Assembly (NCBI GenBank): GCA_021521415.1
Contig: JAIQDT010002997.1
Span: 1 to 64,000, forward strand
Length of the DNA stretch: 64,000 bases
From: Bidens hawaiensis
Lineage: Eukaryota > Streptophyta > Magnoliopsida > Asterales > Asteraceae
Direction of reading: 5' to 3'
Part shown: positions 34,906 through 43,979 of the stretch, piece by piece
Layout: every line of letters begins with the position of its first letter
How positions within the stretch are numbered: the first letter of the stretch is position 1
Made by a program: the position numbers and the translations under genes
The notes under the pieces: generated by a model
Database searches by the model: none
Told to the model about the DNA's origin: nothing
Seen by the model: only the letters and a program-made list of their open reading frames with translations

Positions 34906-37763
34906 GCAAGCTTGAAAGATACTGTCACCTTGTGAACGAGATGAAGAGATTAAGGATTAACAAAGAAGATTATGAATATAATGATAAGCTGGCTGATGTT
35001 TTTCCTGATGATTGGAATACCTTTATAATGATTCAACAATCAAATCCAATCAATTATGCAAGACTGAATTTGGTTCGATTTATTAAGAAACTGGAGGCAC
35101 AAGAACTTGACCTTAGAAAGAAACAAAAAATGAAGAATCCAGATGCTGTTCAAGACATTGGTTTGTATTTCAACTCTTCACAATATGTGATTGCTCCAAG
35201 CTAAAAGATCCAAACTCCTTACGTTGCCAATAGTGGTTTTGGAGGAATATCTCAATCAAGTCAACCAGCTAACATACCTCACTTTATAAGTTCTTATGTT
35301 GGAACCAATTCAACAGCATCTTTTGTTCCTCATCAATCACCAAAACCCACTAGTCCAACATCTGATGTTATTCAATGCAATACTATTGTGAACCTCAAGA
35401 ACAATTATGGACTGACTATGGAAAATGTTCAAGAACACATGGCGTTTTTGGGATCTGTTTTGGAGTCTTACGAGTGTTTAATTGCTGGTCGGATTAGAAA
35501 TTATAATATAACAAAAGAAGATTATGACCAGATTGACCCTAAAGAGATGGAAATGCTTGACATCCGTTGGTGTATGGTGAGTGTGGTAAGGGGGGCTCAG
35601 AGGTTTAGGGAAATAACTGGAAAAATTGTCTGGATGGAACTACTACTAAGCTTGGTTTTGACAAATCGAAGGTCAGATGCTTTAGATGTAAAGAAAAGGG
35701 ATTTCAAGAGAGAGTGTACTAATCCTGAAGTTGGAGATTCAACTCCTAATCTGTTTGGCTGAACTATAACCGATAAGCAATTTATCATCAAAGTTCAGCA
35801 ACACAAAGTTGAGAAGAAACAAGAAGCTTCATCTTCAAAAGCTTGTCATGCTCAACTAGATGAGGGGTTTAACTGGAATTCAGTGGTTTATAAAGCTAAT
35901 GTGGCAGAAGTATTTGGTGAATGTTCAAAAGAACAAGAGGACAAGGATGATGCAGAAATTAATAATTTTGCTGAAGGAATGAATGTTGAATAGATTGCTA
36001 TTGCTACTAAGGATTCTCCTAAAAGCTTTGAATCGATTCCTAATGAATTCTTTAAGTCATTCTTACCACCTGATGTGTTCGAGAGTTTTGCAGGTTTTTT
36101 CAATGGTGAAGAAGTACCACATGGAAAGATTGACTTTGGAATTGATGATGAGGAGGAGACTAGTGAGACTGATGATGAGACTAGTGAAACTGATGGAGTT
36201 CAAGACACATCAAAGAGTGAAGCTAGTGGAGATTTTGATAAAGATGGAATTCATGATGCACCAATTCTACAAGCAAACATGGCCGGTCATGTAAAATTTT
36301 CTCTTGAAGAAATTCAACGCATTTGTAAATCACATGAAGAAAAGGAATTTGTTACTAATTCTTTGATTACAGATTTTAATTTGCTAAAAAATAATTATAA
36401 CAAAATGTTTCTTTATTTTCAAAATGTGAAAGAGGCTTATGACAAGCTTCAATCGTGTGAGAAAAACTTGTGGAATAAAATTTTGCAAGATGAAAAAACG
36501 ATTTCTATGCTCACTCACACAGTTGAAGATAAGCAAATTGCCATCAATAGGCATGTGGATGAAAAAGCAGAATTGAAAAAAGAATTGGAATTGACTAAAA
36601 TTAAGATTAAAATAATTGAAACAAAATTGAAAATCTATTCTGCTTCTCAATATGTTTTGGATCATATTGTTCCAAAAGAGATTACAAAATATCATGTTGT
36701 TCCGCCACCAATTTGGAGTTCTTACGTTCCAAAAGAACCTGAAGGATTCCTCAAGGCGTTGAACGTGGTGTCTGATTCACCATAACATGATAATTCATGT
36801 GATGAATAAGTTGTTCAATCTGTTCATAGTTCTGAGTGTGATAGTCAAATTGGTAAACAGGCAGCTGAATTTGTGCTAGATGAATCTGAAAGTTCATCTA
36901 AAGAAAGTTTTAAAAGTGGTTATCAATCTGAGAAAACAAAAACTAAATCAATTGGTAAAACTGGTAGATATGATAATCAAAACTCTAAATTTGCTAAACC
37001 AGTTTTTATTATAAACGAAAGGGTATTGGTTTCAAAGAGGATAATCAAAAGCCTAAAAAACCATAAGAAGGTTTTCAAAAGATTGTGTTTGTTAAAGGTG
37101 AGACCTGTGAAGCACAAAAAGAGTTTAGGCAATCAAATGATGAGTTTTACAAACTCAAAGCTGAAAGAGAGAAACAAGAGAATCATGTTCATTCTGTTAA
37201 CAAATTTGTTGATGGAAGGAAGTGTTTCTACTGTAATGAAGAAGGACATTTGTTCTATTCGTGTCCTAAAAGATTTTGTCAAGAAGGAAAACATGTGGTG
37301 AACAAAAGCCATACGTTAAAGTTCCTGTGGTTAAACCTACACCTCCACCAATCAAGATTTTAAAGAGAGGTGTAGACAAGGAATATGTCAAAAAGATTTT
37401 CGAAGTGGGTGAATCTTCGAATGCCAAGAAAAATGATAGTTTTATAAAAAGAAAGGTTATGTTGGTCTGAATTGGATGGTAAAGGTTAAAAGTAATGAAA
37501 ATGTTAACTCACCAAATGAGCAAGTTGTTAATCCAACTAATAACCAAACATCTGACGTGTTAACTGATCAAGTTGATGAACAAACTAATGAGTCTTTAAA
37601 TGAAGTTGTTAATCAAGTTGATGAACAAGTTGTTGTTTCGTCGAGTTCATGTTCGTCTGATGAATCATTGTCTAATTACGAATATTATGATTTGGATGAA
37701 GTTTTAAATGAAAAAATTAAACAACCCAAGACCAAGAAGGCTTGGGTTTCCTTGTTTCACTAA
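34906..37763 (+). pseudogene. Copia (Sirevirus-type) gag, decayed
   Basis: The gag starts in the capsid-like region (MKRLRINKEDYEYNDKLADV, FPDDWNTFIMIQQSNP, then LVRFIKKLEAQELDLRKKQK). Next is an Asn/Ser-rich segment and a long acidic plus coiled-coil region (36075-36785; EEIQRICKSHEEKEFV, KLQSCEKNLWNKIL). A CCHC knuckle CFYCNEEGHLFYSC lies at about 37225-37266. The C-terminal region is acidic (37476-37763) and ends AWVSLFH and a stop. Frames change near 34930, 35205, 35760, 35990, 36785 and 37300. Gag forms the particle that packages element RNA; this copy cannot. The coiled coil after the capsid is typical of Sirevirus gag (family knowledge). Confidence 0.8.
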
Positions 37764-38308
37764 CTGCTTATTTTTGTAGGGGCTTTCAAGATCCAATGAT
37801 TCACGTTGCATAATGGATAGTGGAGCCTCTCGACACATGACTGGAACTCTCCATCTGCTAAAGAATGTTCAATCTATTCGAGGAGGGTATGTGCGATTTG
37901 CAGGAAATCAAGGAGGACAAATTGTTGGAGAGGGGATGTTATCGAATGGGAAAGTCATGTTCGAAAACAAGTTGTTGTTTCGTCGAGTTCATGTTCGTCT
38001 GATGAATCATTGTCTGATTACGAATATTATGATTTGGATGAAGTTTTAAATGAAAAAATGAAACAACCCAAGACCAAGAAGGCTTGGGTTTCCTTGTTTC
38101 ACTAACTGCTTATTTTTGTAGGGGCTTTCAAGATCCAATGATTCACGTTGGATAATGGATAGTGGAGCCTCTCGACACATGAATGGAACTCTCCATCTGC
38201 TAAAGAATGTTTAATCTATTCGAGGAGGGTATGTGCTATTTGCAGGAAATCAAGGACGACAAATTGTTGGAGAAGGGACGTTATCGAATGGGAAAGTCAT
38301 GTTCGAAA
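37625..38308 (+). repeat. 342-bp tandem duplication covering the protease active site
   Basis: Unit 1 is 37625-37966 and unit 2 is 37967-38308. Both run from 'acaagttgttgtttcgtcga' through the gag end, the TAA stop, and the protease start MDSGASRHMTG (mutated to HMNG in unit 2), to 'gtcatgttcgaaaa'. By eye they differ at only a few positions. The length is 114 codons exactly, so frame is retained across the duplication. It gives this element two Asp-Ser-Gly-Ala protease motifs. Confidence 0.9.
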
Positions 38309-39864
38309 ATGTGAATTATATTACTAAGATGGAGAACAACTTACTGAGTATATCTCAAATTTGTGACAAAGGCTTTTCAACGCATTTTACAACTCAAGAT
38401 TGTTTGATTCTTAAGCCTGGGTACAAGATTCCAGAAGAGTGGATATTGATGAAAGCAGCAAGAGAAAATGATCTTTACGTGCTTAACATGAAAGTTGCTT
38501 CATCGACACAAGGAACGGTTCAGTGTTTTGTCACCAAAGCATCTGAAAAAGAGTCTGTTTTATGGCATCGTCGCATGGGTCACATCAATGTTTGGAAAAT
38601 GAACTTTCTTGTTCACAATCGATTGGTTGAAGGAGTGAATCTTAAAGGTTTTCCTTTGAGTTCTAAATGTTTGAGTTGTAAGAAGGATAAGCAAAAGAAA
38701 AGGTCGCGCCCGACAAAAACTGTCAATACAATTAACTTACTGTTTGAGAGGGTTCATAAGGATTTATTTGGACCTGTGAATGTTAAAAGTGTCATTGGGG
38801 AATTGTATTGCTTGGTGATCACTTATGATTATTCACATTTTTCATGGGTAATGTTTCTTGAATTGAAGGATGAAACGTTTGACAACTTGATGAATCTGTT
38901 CAAAAAGCTTGAAATACTTGACAATTCGAAGGATCAGAAGCGACAATGGTACCGAGTTCAGAAACAACCGTATGCTTCAATATTGTAATGACCGGGGAAT
39001 TCTTCATGAGTTTAGCGCTCCTTATACACCACAACAAAATGGTATTGCTGAACGAAAGAACCATCTCTGATTGAAACAGCTAGGGCGATGTTGGCGGATT
39101 CGAAACTACCTGTGAGTTTCTGATCTAAAGTTGTTGCCTTAGCTTGTTATACTCATAACCGTGTCCTGACAGTAAAGAAGTATGGCAAAACCTGTTTTGA
39201 GCTACTTAATAGACGTAAGCCTACTTTGAAGTGGCTTGAGCCGTTCGGATCCCAATGCACTGTTTTGGATACTGATGGTAAATTCGGTGCAAAGTCTGCG
39301 GATGGTTCTTCGTGGATTATGCTAGTCCTTTAAGAAGAGTATTTTTGCCTAGCATCAACCATATTGTGCAAGTACAACATGTGGATTGTCAAAGATATTA
39401 TACCCTTATTCAAATAACATGTGATTCATGGATGTTTGACTATGACAATTTGTGGATCTGTTTTCCTTTTCCTGAAGAAGAAATTACTAATGAAATAGCC
39501 ACACTGTTATTTCAACAATATTCTGGTGAAGTTTCTCATGAAGACAATAATACACAAGAAGTTCCAATCTTTAATGAAGATCAGATTCTTGATGTTGATG
39601 ATCATGTCGATGATACTCCGGCTACACCTTCTTTTGACGATGATGATAAAGATTATACAGATGTGACTGAGTTGTTGATTCAACCGACACCTGATTCTGT
39701 TATTTCTGATCCTGTTGCTACTGATTCTGTGCTTTCTGATGAGGTGACTGCGGTTGAAAATATCATGAATCTTCCAAATGATGTGGTAGTACCTGGTGAA
39801 GTTATGCCTCGAACTTTATCATATCACCCGGAAGAGAATATCATTGGAGATCTTAATTCTGGTG
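38140..39864 (+). pseudogene. Copia protease-integrase part of pol, interrupted
   Basis: Protease motif WIMDSGASRHM at 38149. A 251-codon frame from 38233 carries the protease end, LLSISQICDKGFSTHF, and the integrase zinc region (WHRRMGHINVWKMNF..CLSCKKDK). The first integrase Asp is in KDLFGPVNV and the second in VITYDYSHFSWVMF. The third residue Glu is in [15 protein letters not shown] (39020-39060), after a deletion and frameshift at 38980-39000. The linker ends ENIIGDLNSGV at 39864, where the Gag-only element inserted. Stops at 39065 and 39120 and the shift near 39300 show it was already decaying or has decayed since. Confidence 0.88.
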
Positions 39865-40013
39865 TGTAACATCCCGAAATTTCCAAGTAATATTAATTAT
39901 ATTACTTAATATTAGAGAGAAAGTTTACCCGGGTTATTAGGAAATAAATAATAGAATATGAGTTGGTATGGGTCGGGCTAGTGTTGGGTTAAATGAGAAT
40001 GGGATTTCAGGGA

Positions 40014-40021
40014 TATAAATA
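40014..40021 (+). promoter_or_regulatory. TATA box of 5' LTR
   Basis: TATAAATA, 150 bp inside the LTR, followed about 30 bp downstream by a likely start region. It is shared with the 3' LTR (44129-44136) and both solo LTRs in the plastid insertion. Confidence 0.7.
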
Positions 40022-40376
40022 CCCCCAAAATCCCAAAATATCTTCATTTTCACCAAACTCCCTAACACACACTCAAAACACACACATTCTAACCGATCAA
40101 GATTCGAAGCCGAGACCCGAGATTTTGTTGATAGATCTGAGTTGGTAAGGTAAGAACAAATCTAACAAAGCTAATATTACTGAAAATGGTTAGGATTGGA
40201 TGGGTTAACCGGACCCGAAACCCAAACTGCCCAAATCGGACCCCTAAAACGTCGATTTTAGGCCGATTTGATGGTTGGGATTTGAAGGCGCCGATCATAC
40301 GATTCCGTGGGTACCAAAATCGAGTTATTTGGCTAAGAAACGAAGGATTTATGGGCAAACAGATCTGGAGCGCGAT

Positions 40377-40675
40377 AACTTCGCCTGCAAGATTAAGTTC
40401 GCCTGATGAACTTCGCCTTCAAGCGTAACTTCGCCTTCAAGCGTAACTTCGCCTAAGGATAACTTCGCCTGATGCCAAGTTCGCCTAAGGTTTAACTTCG
40501 CCTGAAGCCAAGTTCGCCTAAGGTTTAACTTCGCCTGAAGCCAAGTTCGCCTAAGGATAACTTCGCCTGAAGCCAAGTTCGCCTAAGGTTTAACTTCGCC
40601 TGAAGCCAAGTTCGCCTAAGGATAACTTCGCCTGAAGCCAAGTTCGCCTAAGGTTTAACTTCGCCTGAAGTGAAG
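40377..40675 (+). repeat. TTCGCC minisatellite in 5' LTR, slot A
   Basis: Repeats of AACTTCGCCTGAAGCC and AAGTTCGCCTAAGG(A/T)T, about 20 TTCGCC cores in 300 bp, with internal inverted pairs CTTC/GAAG and AACTT/AAGTT. The copy in the 3' LTR is at 44492-44790. Translations across it (LRRTWLQAKLN repeats on the minus strand) are artefacts of the repeat. Confidence 0.9.
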
Positions 40676-40828
40676 TTCGTTTAGGAAATAAATTAAAAGC
40701 GATAAGTTAAAGTAAATACCAGGCCACCAGATTAAATCAGACGAGTATTGATACGTGTAACTTGTACAGTCAACCGAGCTCAGTTAAGGAAGGGATTTAC
40801 AGCTATCAGAAAAAGAAGCAGAGTTCAG

Positions 40829-40834
40829 GTGAGT
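40829..40834 (+). promoter_or_regulatory. Predicted splice donor in LTR leader (CAG/GTGAGT)
   Basis: TTCAG then GTGAGTTTCTAG, a full match to the plant 5' splice-site consensus, downstream of the TATA box. It is conserved in the solo LTRs (9009-9014 and 3155-3160, minus) and in the nested second-family LTR (AAG/GTGAGT, 7838-7843). A candidate acceptor is at 42285. Confidence 0.55.
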
Positions 40835-40895
40835 TTCTAGCCCCATTTATGTGTTACGTTTTCGGGGCTGTGTGCATACTCGATGTGAAGTGTGA

Positions 40896-40923
40896 ATACA
40901 CTTACTTTAAGTGGTAAGTGTAT
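40896..40923 (+). promoter_or_regulatory. Conserved leader stem-loop
   Basis: ATACACTTAC pairs perfectly with GTAAGTGTAT around the 8-base loop TTTAAGTG. Homologues at 3067-3094 and 8922-8945 keep the stem (one mismatch in the first) and the loop end TAAGTG on the sense strand. Confidence 0.6.
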
Positions 40924-41148
40924 GCTATAGATGTTATATGAGGTATATATTTATAATGCTTGTCGGTACGTGATCGATCTTCGGATATTGCACGTATCGC
41001 CAAGGATAGTGATTGCCAAGTGGTTGATAGTGTGTATGAATGTTGTGATGTGACTTGTTCACTACGTAAATACTAAACTAATATGAGTGTGACCAAGGCA
41101 GGTTGAGGTAGAGTGTGTTAGAGGTAGCAGGAGTCTAGTAAGGGTGTT

Positions 41149-41472
41149 AAGTGGCATAGCGTGAGTGCGTGATAGGGAAAGCCTATACGTGCCTTCGTTA
41201 TTAAGTAGCATAGCGTGAGTGCGTGGTAGGGAAAGCCTATACGTGCCTTCGTTATTAAATGGCATAGCGTGAGTGCGTGGTAGGGAAAGCCTATACGTGC
41301 CTTCGTTATTAAGTGGCATAGCGTGAGTGCGTGATAGGGAAAGCCTATACGTGCCTTCGTTATTAAGTGGCATAGCGTGAGTGCGTGATAGGGAAAGCCT
41401 ATACGTGCCTTCGTTATTAAGTGGCATAGCGTGAGTGCGTGATAGGGAAAGCCTATACGTGCCTTTGTAATT
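41149..41472 (+). repeat. 54-bp tandem repeat x6 in 5' LTR, slot B
   Basis: Six copies of a 54-bp unit (aagtggcatagcgtgagtgc ... ccttcgttatt) with few changes; the last ends 'tttgtaatt'. The 3' LTR copy is at 45264-45587. Because 54 is a multiple of three, the minus strand shows an 18-residue repeated open frame, which I regard as fortuitous. Confidence 0.95.
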
Positions 41473-41890
41473 AAGTGGCTAAGCTGTAGGGGTAATTAAG
41501 TGGTTAAACAGTGGCATGTTAGACAGCGGACTATGTGTCTTCGGATACGTATATATATTGTATGAAGTGGTTGTATGATAGGTTGCTTGATTCACTAGAA
41601 CTCACTCAGCGTAGCTGACTTTTAGTATGCACGCAGGTGAGCTGATTATAGAGTTAGCATGAGGATGACACACGGCATGGATTGAACGGCTGGCATCTGA
41701 AGAAAGAAGTAAAGATGTTTTAAATATAAAGTTTTGTGTTATGGTATCAAAGAAAAGATTTAATGTTTTGTAACAAATGATTGATGTTTTATATTCCGCG
41801 AAAAGTTTTAATAAACTCTGATTTGAAGAACTGTGTTTATGAGTAAATCCGACGCTAAAGTAAGGTCACCGGGTTCGGGGCCTTACAAGT

Positions 41891-41902
41891 TGGTATCAGA
41901 GC
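41891..41902 (+). promoter_or_regulatory. Primer binding site (initiator tRNA-Met)
   Basis: TGGTATCAGAGC, complementary to the 3' end of plant initiator tRNA-Met, three bases after the 5' LTR. It is the standard minus-strand primer site. Confidence 0.92.
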
Positions 41903-42284
41903 ATAAGTTCGAGAGATTTAAGCATCCTACATGCTTTGACTCGAACAGAGAATGGGATTTAAGTAAGAAAAGAAAGAAGATGCCAGTTCAAGAATGCCAT
42001 GTGTCGCTCAAGCAAAAATCAGTAAAGGTAAGGGGTATGATTAAATGATATATGTTAATGAGAAAGAAAAGATATGTGAACGGCAGGGATAGGAATAATT
42101 GATTGTTTACTTTGACAAACTGCTTAAGTAGAACCAGCACAAATAGACTCATAAAGGGAAGTGTATAGGACACGGAAAGTAACGTGATCAGCTAGTCACA
42201 ACTGGCCACTGTTATTACCTGTTAGCCTTGCTATCCTTGTACTAAATAGTTCCTTGAGTGATGATGTTTGTGTTGTCCCTTTAA

Positions 42285-42285
42285 G
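42285..42285 (+). promoter_or_regulatory. Predicted splice acceptor just before gag
   Basis: Pyrimidine-rich TGTTTGTGTTGTCCCTTTAAG ends at 42285 (the run is 42265-42285), seven bases before the ATG at 42293. Joined to the donor at 40829 it would remove 1,457 bases, including the rest of the LTR, the PBS and many upstream ATGs. Confidence 0.4.
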
Positions 42286-42292
42286 AATACTG

Positions 42293-43480
42293 ATGGCTGG
42301 AGCTGGAGAATTTGTGGGAACTGGGGGTCGCGCTGGACGTCGTGGCAGGCCTCGTCTTGTCCGGCAACCCTCGGTAGAAGAAGCTTCCCACACCGAAGAT
42401 GAAGGAAGCGCAGCTGGAGGAGACCAGAACAACAACGAGGAAGTTCAACTTAGCCCTGCAGTTCAAGCAGCCATTGTTCAGGCTGTAGTTGCTGCTGTGA
42501 AGAACCTGAATCCCGAAGGATCTGCTGGAAGCCGTGAACGAACTGCTGAAGGGGCGGGTGGTGATGGTAGGAAGGATGGGGAAGGTGAAAGAGGGGCCTC
42601 GAGTGGGGATAAGTCTGTGAAAGTCGATGATAGGAGAGGAGGACAAGGTGGGTGCAGCTATAAGTCCTTCAAAGGATGCGACCCGCCAAAGCTGACCGGG
42701 TTGGGAGACGCAATCGCTACTCTCCAATGGATAACCGCTATGGACAAGGTTATCTGCATTAGCGAGTGCCGTCCCGATCAAGCTGTCGGTTATGCCACCC
42801 AATCATTTGAAGATGAGGCTATGTATTGGTGGGAGAGTGTGGAGCAGAGGAAGACCCGTGAAGAGATCAAGGCAATGGGATGGAATGACCTAAAGGACAT
42901 GGTGATGAAGAAGTTCTGTGCTGACGCCGAGGTTGAAAGGGCGGAGATGAAGTTCCTAAACTTGAAAGCTGGGACTTTGACACATCGTGAGTATACTACT
43001 GAATTCAACCGCATGTCTAGGTTGGTACCTGACATGGTGAACACTGAGGCTAAGAGAATCAAGTGTTACGTGAGGGGATTACCACAGAGAGTCCGCATGT
43101 TAGTCAGGACAAGCAAACCTGCCACCTTTGAGTCTGCGGTCGAGTTGGCGGAGATGGTCTATGATGATCTGGCGGCGGATGATGTGGGAGTGGAAGATGA
43201 GGAAAAAGGGAAAGGAACTAAAAGAGCTGGGGATATCGTGGAGCATGCAGGAAGAAGGACACAGAAGATGGCAGGGAATGGAGCATGTAAGGTGTGTGGA
43301 AAGATGCACTTGGGGGAATGCAAGGCTGGTCCAAACCAGTGCTACCGATTTGGGAGGAAGGGGCACCTCTCCCATGAATGCACCGAGGACCAGAAGTGTT
43401 ACAGGTGTGGTAAGTCAGGTCACATAGCTAGGGAGTGTGGAGAAGCCGTAGCAGTGAGGGAAGGAAGAGGAAACGCGTGA
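42293..43480 (+). CDS. Gag protein of the Gag-only retrotransposon
   Basis: An uninterrupted 395-codon frame from ATG 42293 (MAGAGEFVGTGGRAGRRGR); an upstream in-frame ATG at 42254 would add 13 residues. The earlier one sits before the predicted splice acceptor, so 42293 is preferred. Residues about 40-130 are acidic and low-complexity. A Retrotrans_gag-type capsid domain lies at about 135-290 (FKGCDPPKLTGLGDAIATLQ, YWWESVEQRK, MKKFCADAEVERAEMKFLNL, TEFNRMSRLVPDM). C-terminal zinc knuckles are CYRFGRKGHLSHEC (second Cys replaced by Phe) and CYRCGKSGHIAREC (intact). Gag would package element RNA in cytoplasmic particles. No pol follows. Confidence 0.92.
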   Translation: MAGAGEFVGTGGRAGRRGRPRLVRQPSVEEASHTEDEGSAAGGDQNNNEEVQLSPAVQAAIVQAVVAAVKNLNPEGSAGSRERTAEGAGGDGRKDGEGERGASSGDKSVKVDDRRGGQGGCSYKSFKGCDPPKLTGLGDAIATLQWITAMDKVICISECRPDQAVGYATQSFEDEAMYWWESVEQRKTREEIKAMGWNDLKDMVMKKFCADAEVERAEMKFLNLKAGTLTHREYTTEFNRMSRLVPDMVNTEAKRIKCYVRGLPQRVRMLVRTSKPATFESAVELAEMVYDDLAADDVGVEDEEKGKGTKRAGDIVEHAGRRTQKMAGNGACKVCGKMHLGECKAGPNQCYRFGRKGHLSHECTEDQKCYRCGKSGHIARECGEAVAVREGRGNA

Positions 43481-43979
43481 AAGGATGGTCTATTAACTGC
43501 TAAGGAGGTAGCAGGAAAGTAAGTGGCATGTCACAGTTGTTTTATGTTTAGTAGTTAAAGAGTGTTTTATGTTACATTTGAACCTATGTTTGTTTAGCAA
43601 GCTTGAATGATTTCCTTTTATGTTATGAGGTACTTGTGACTTCTTGTGCTTTTGTATGAACGATCTATGAATTTAACTTGAATGCATGATGGTTATAATA
43701 AATAGTTGTGTGATGGTAAAGCGTCGCCTTAGGAGCTAGCGTTATTATATAAAACAAGGTTCCTCGGGAAGGCGATACGAGACTTGGTACATCGAGGGCT
43801 TCATGGACAAGCTGCCGTAATAGCTAAAACACATGATCACCGCTCGATGACTACAAGTCAGGAGTAAGAGGGATAGAAAGCGAAGGCGATTCAATAAAGC
43901 GTGTAAATATAAGAAGTTTTTCCTTTTATGGGGAATAAGTTAGGTTTCGGGGACGAAACCTCTTTAAGGAGGGAAGACT
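43481..43979 (+). other. 3' untranslated part and polypurine tract
   Basis: 500 bp with no coding capacity, ending in 'ggtttcggggacgaaacc' (a hairpin, 43941-43960) and the purine-rich AAGGAGGGAAG (43967-43977) directly before the 3' LTR. This is the plus-strand primer site. Absence of any protease, RT or integrase here is what makes the element Gag-only. Confidence 0.8.

Larger units (their letters stand above)
39865..41887 (+). repeat. 5' LTR of the Gag-only element
   Basis: TATAAATA at 40014-40021. A CT/CA-rich probable start region (40040-40095) follows. Then come the TTCGCC repeat array (40377-40675), a consensus splice donor (40829), the leader stem-loop (40896-40923), the 54-bp repeat array (41149-41472), the family-conserved 'ctcactcagcgtagctgac' block (41602-41620) and the terminus GGTTCGGGGCCTTACA. 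Confidence 0.95.

Noticed and set aside
40349..40576. Repeated LRRTWLQAKLN-like peptide on the minus strand (also 44464-44691)
   Set aside because: A translation of the TTCGCC array within the LTR, with no independent coding evidence.
41062..41427. 121-codon minus-strand frame with repeated 18-residue phrase (also 45177-45542)
   Set aside because: It is the 54-bp LTR minisatellite read on the antisense strand; 54 is divisible by three, so one open frame stays open throughout.
42281..42802. 173-codon minus-strand frame opposite gag
   Set aside because: A shadow of the GC-rich gag coding strand; serine-rich, no domain, no promoter.
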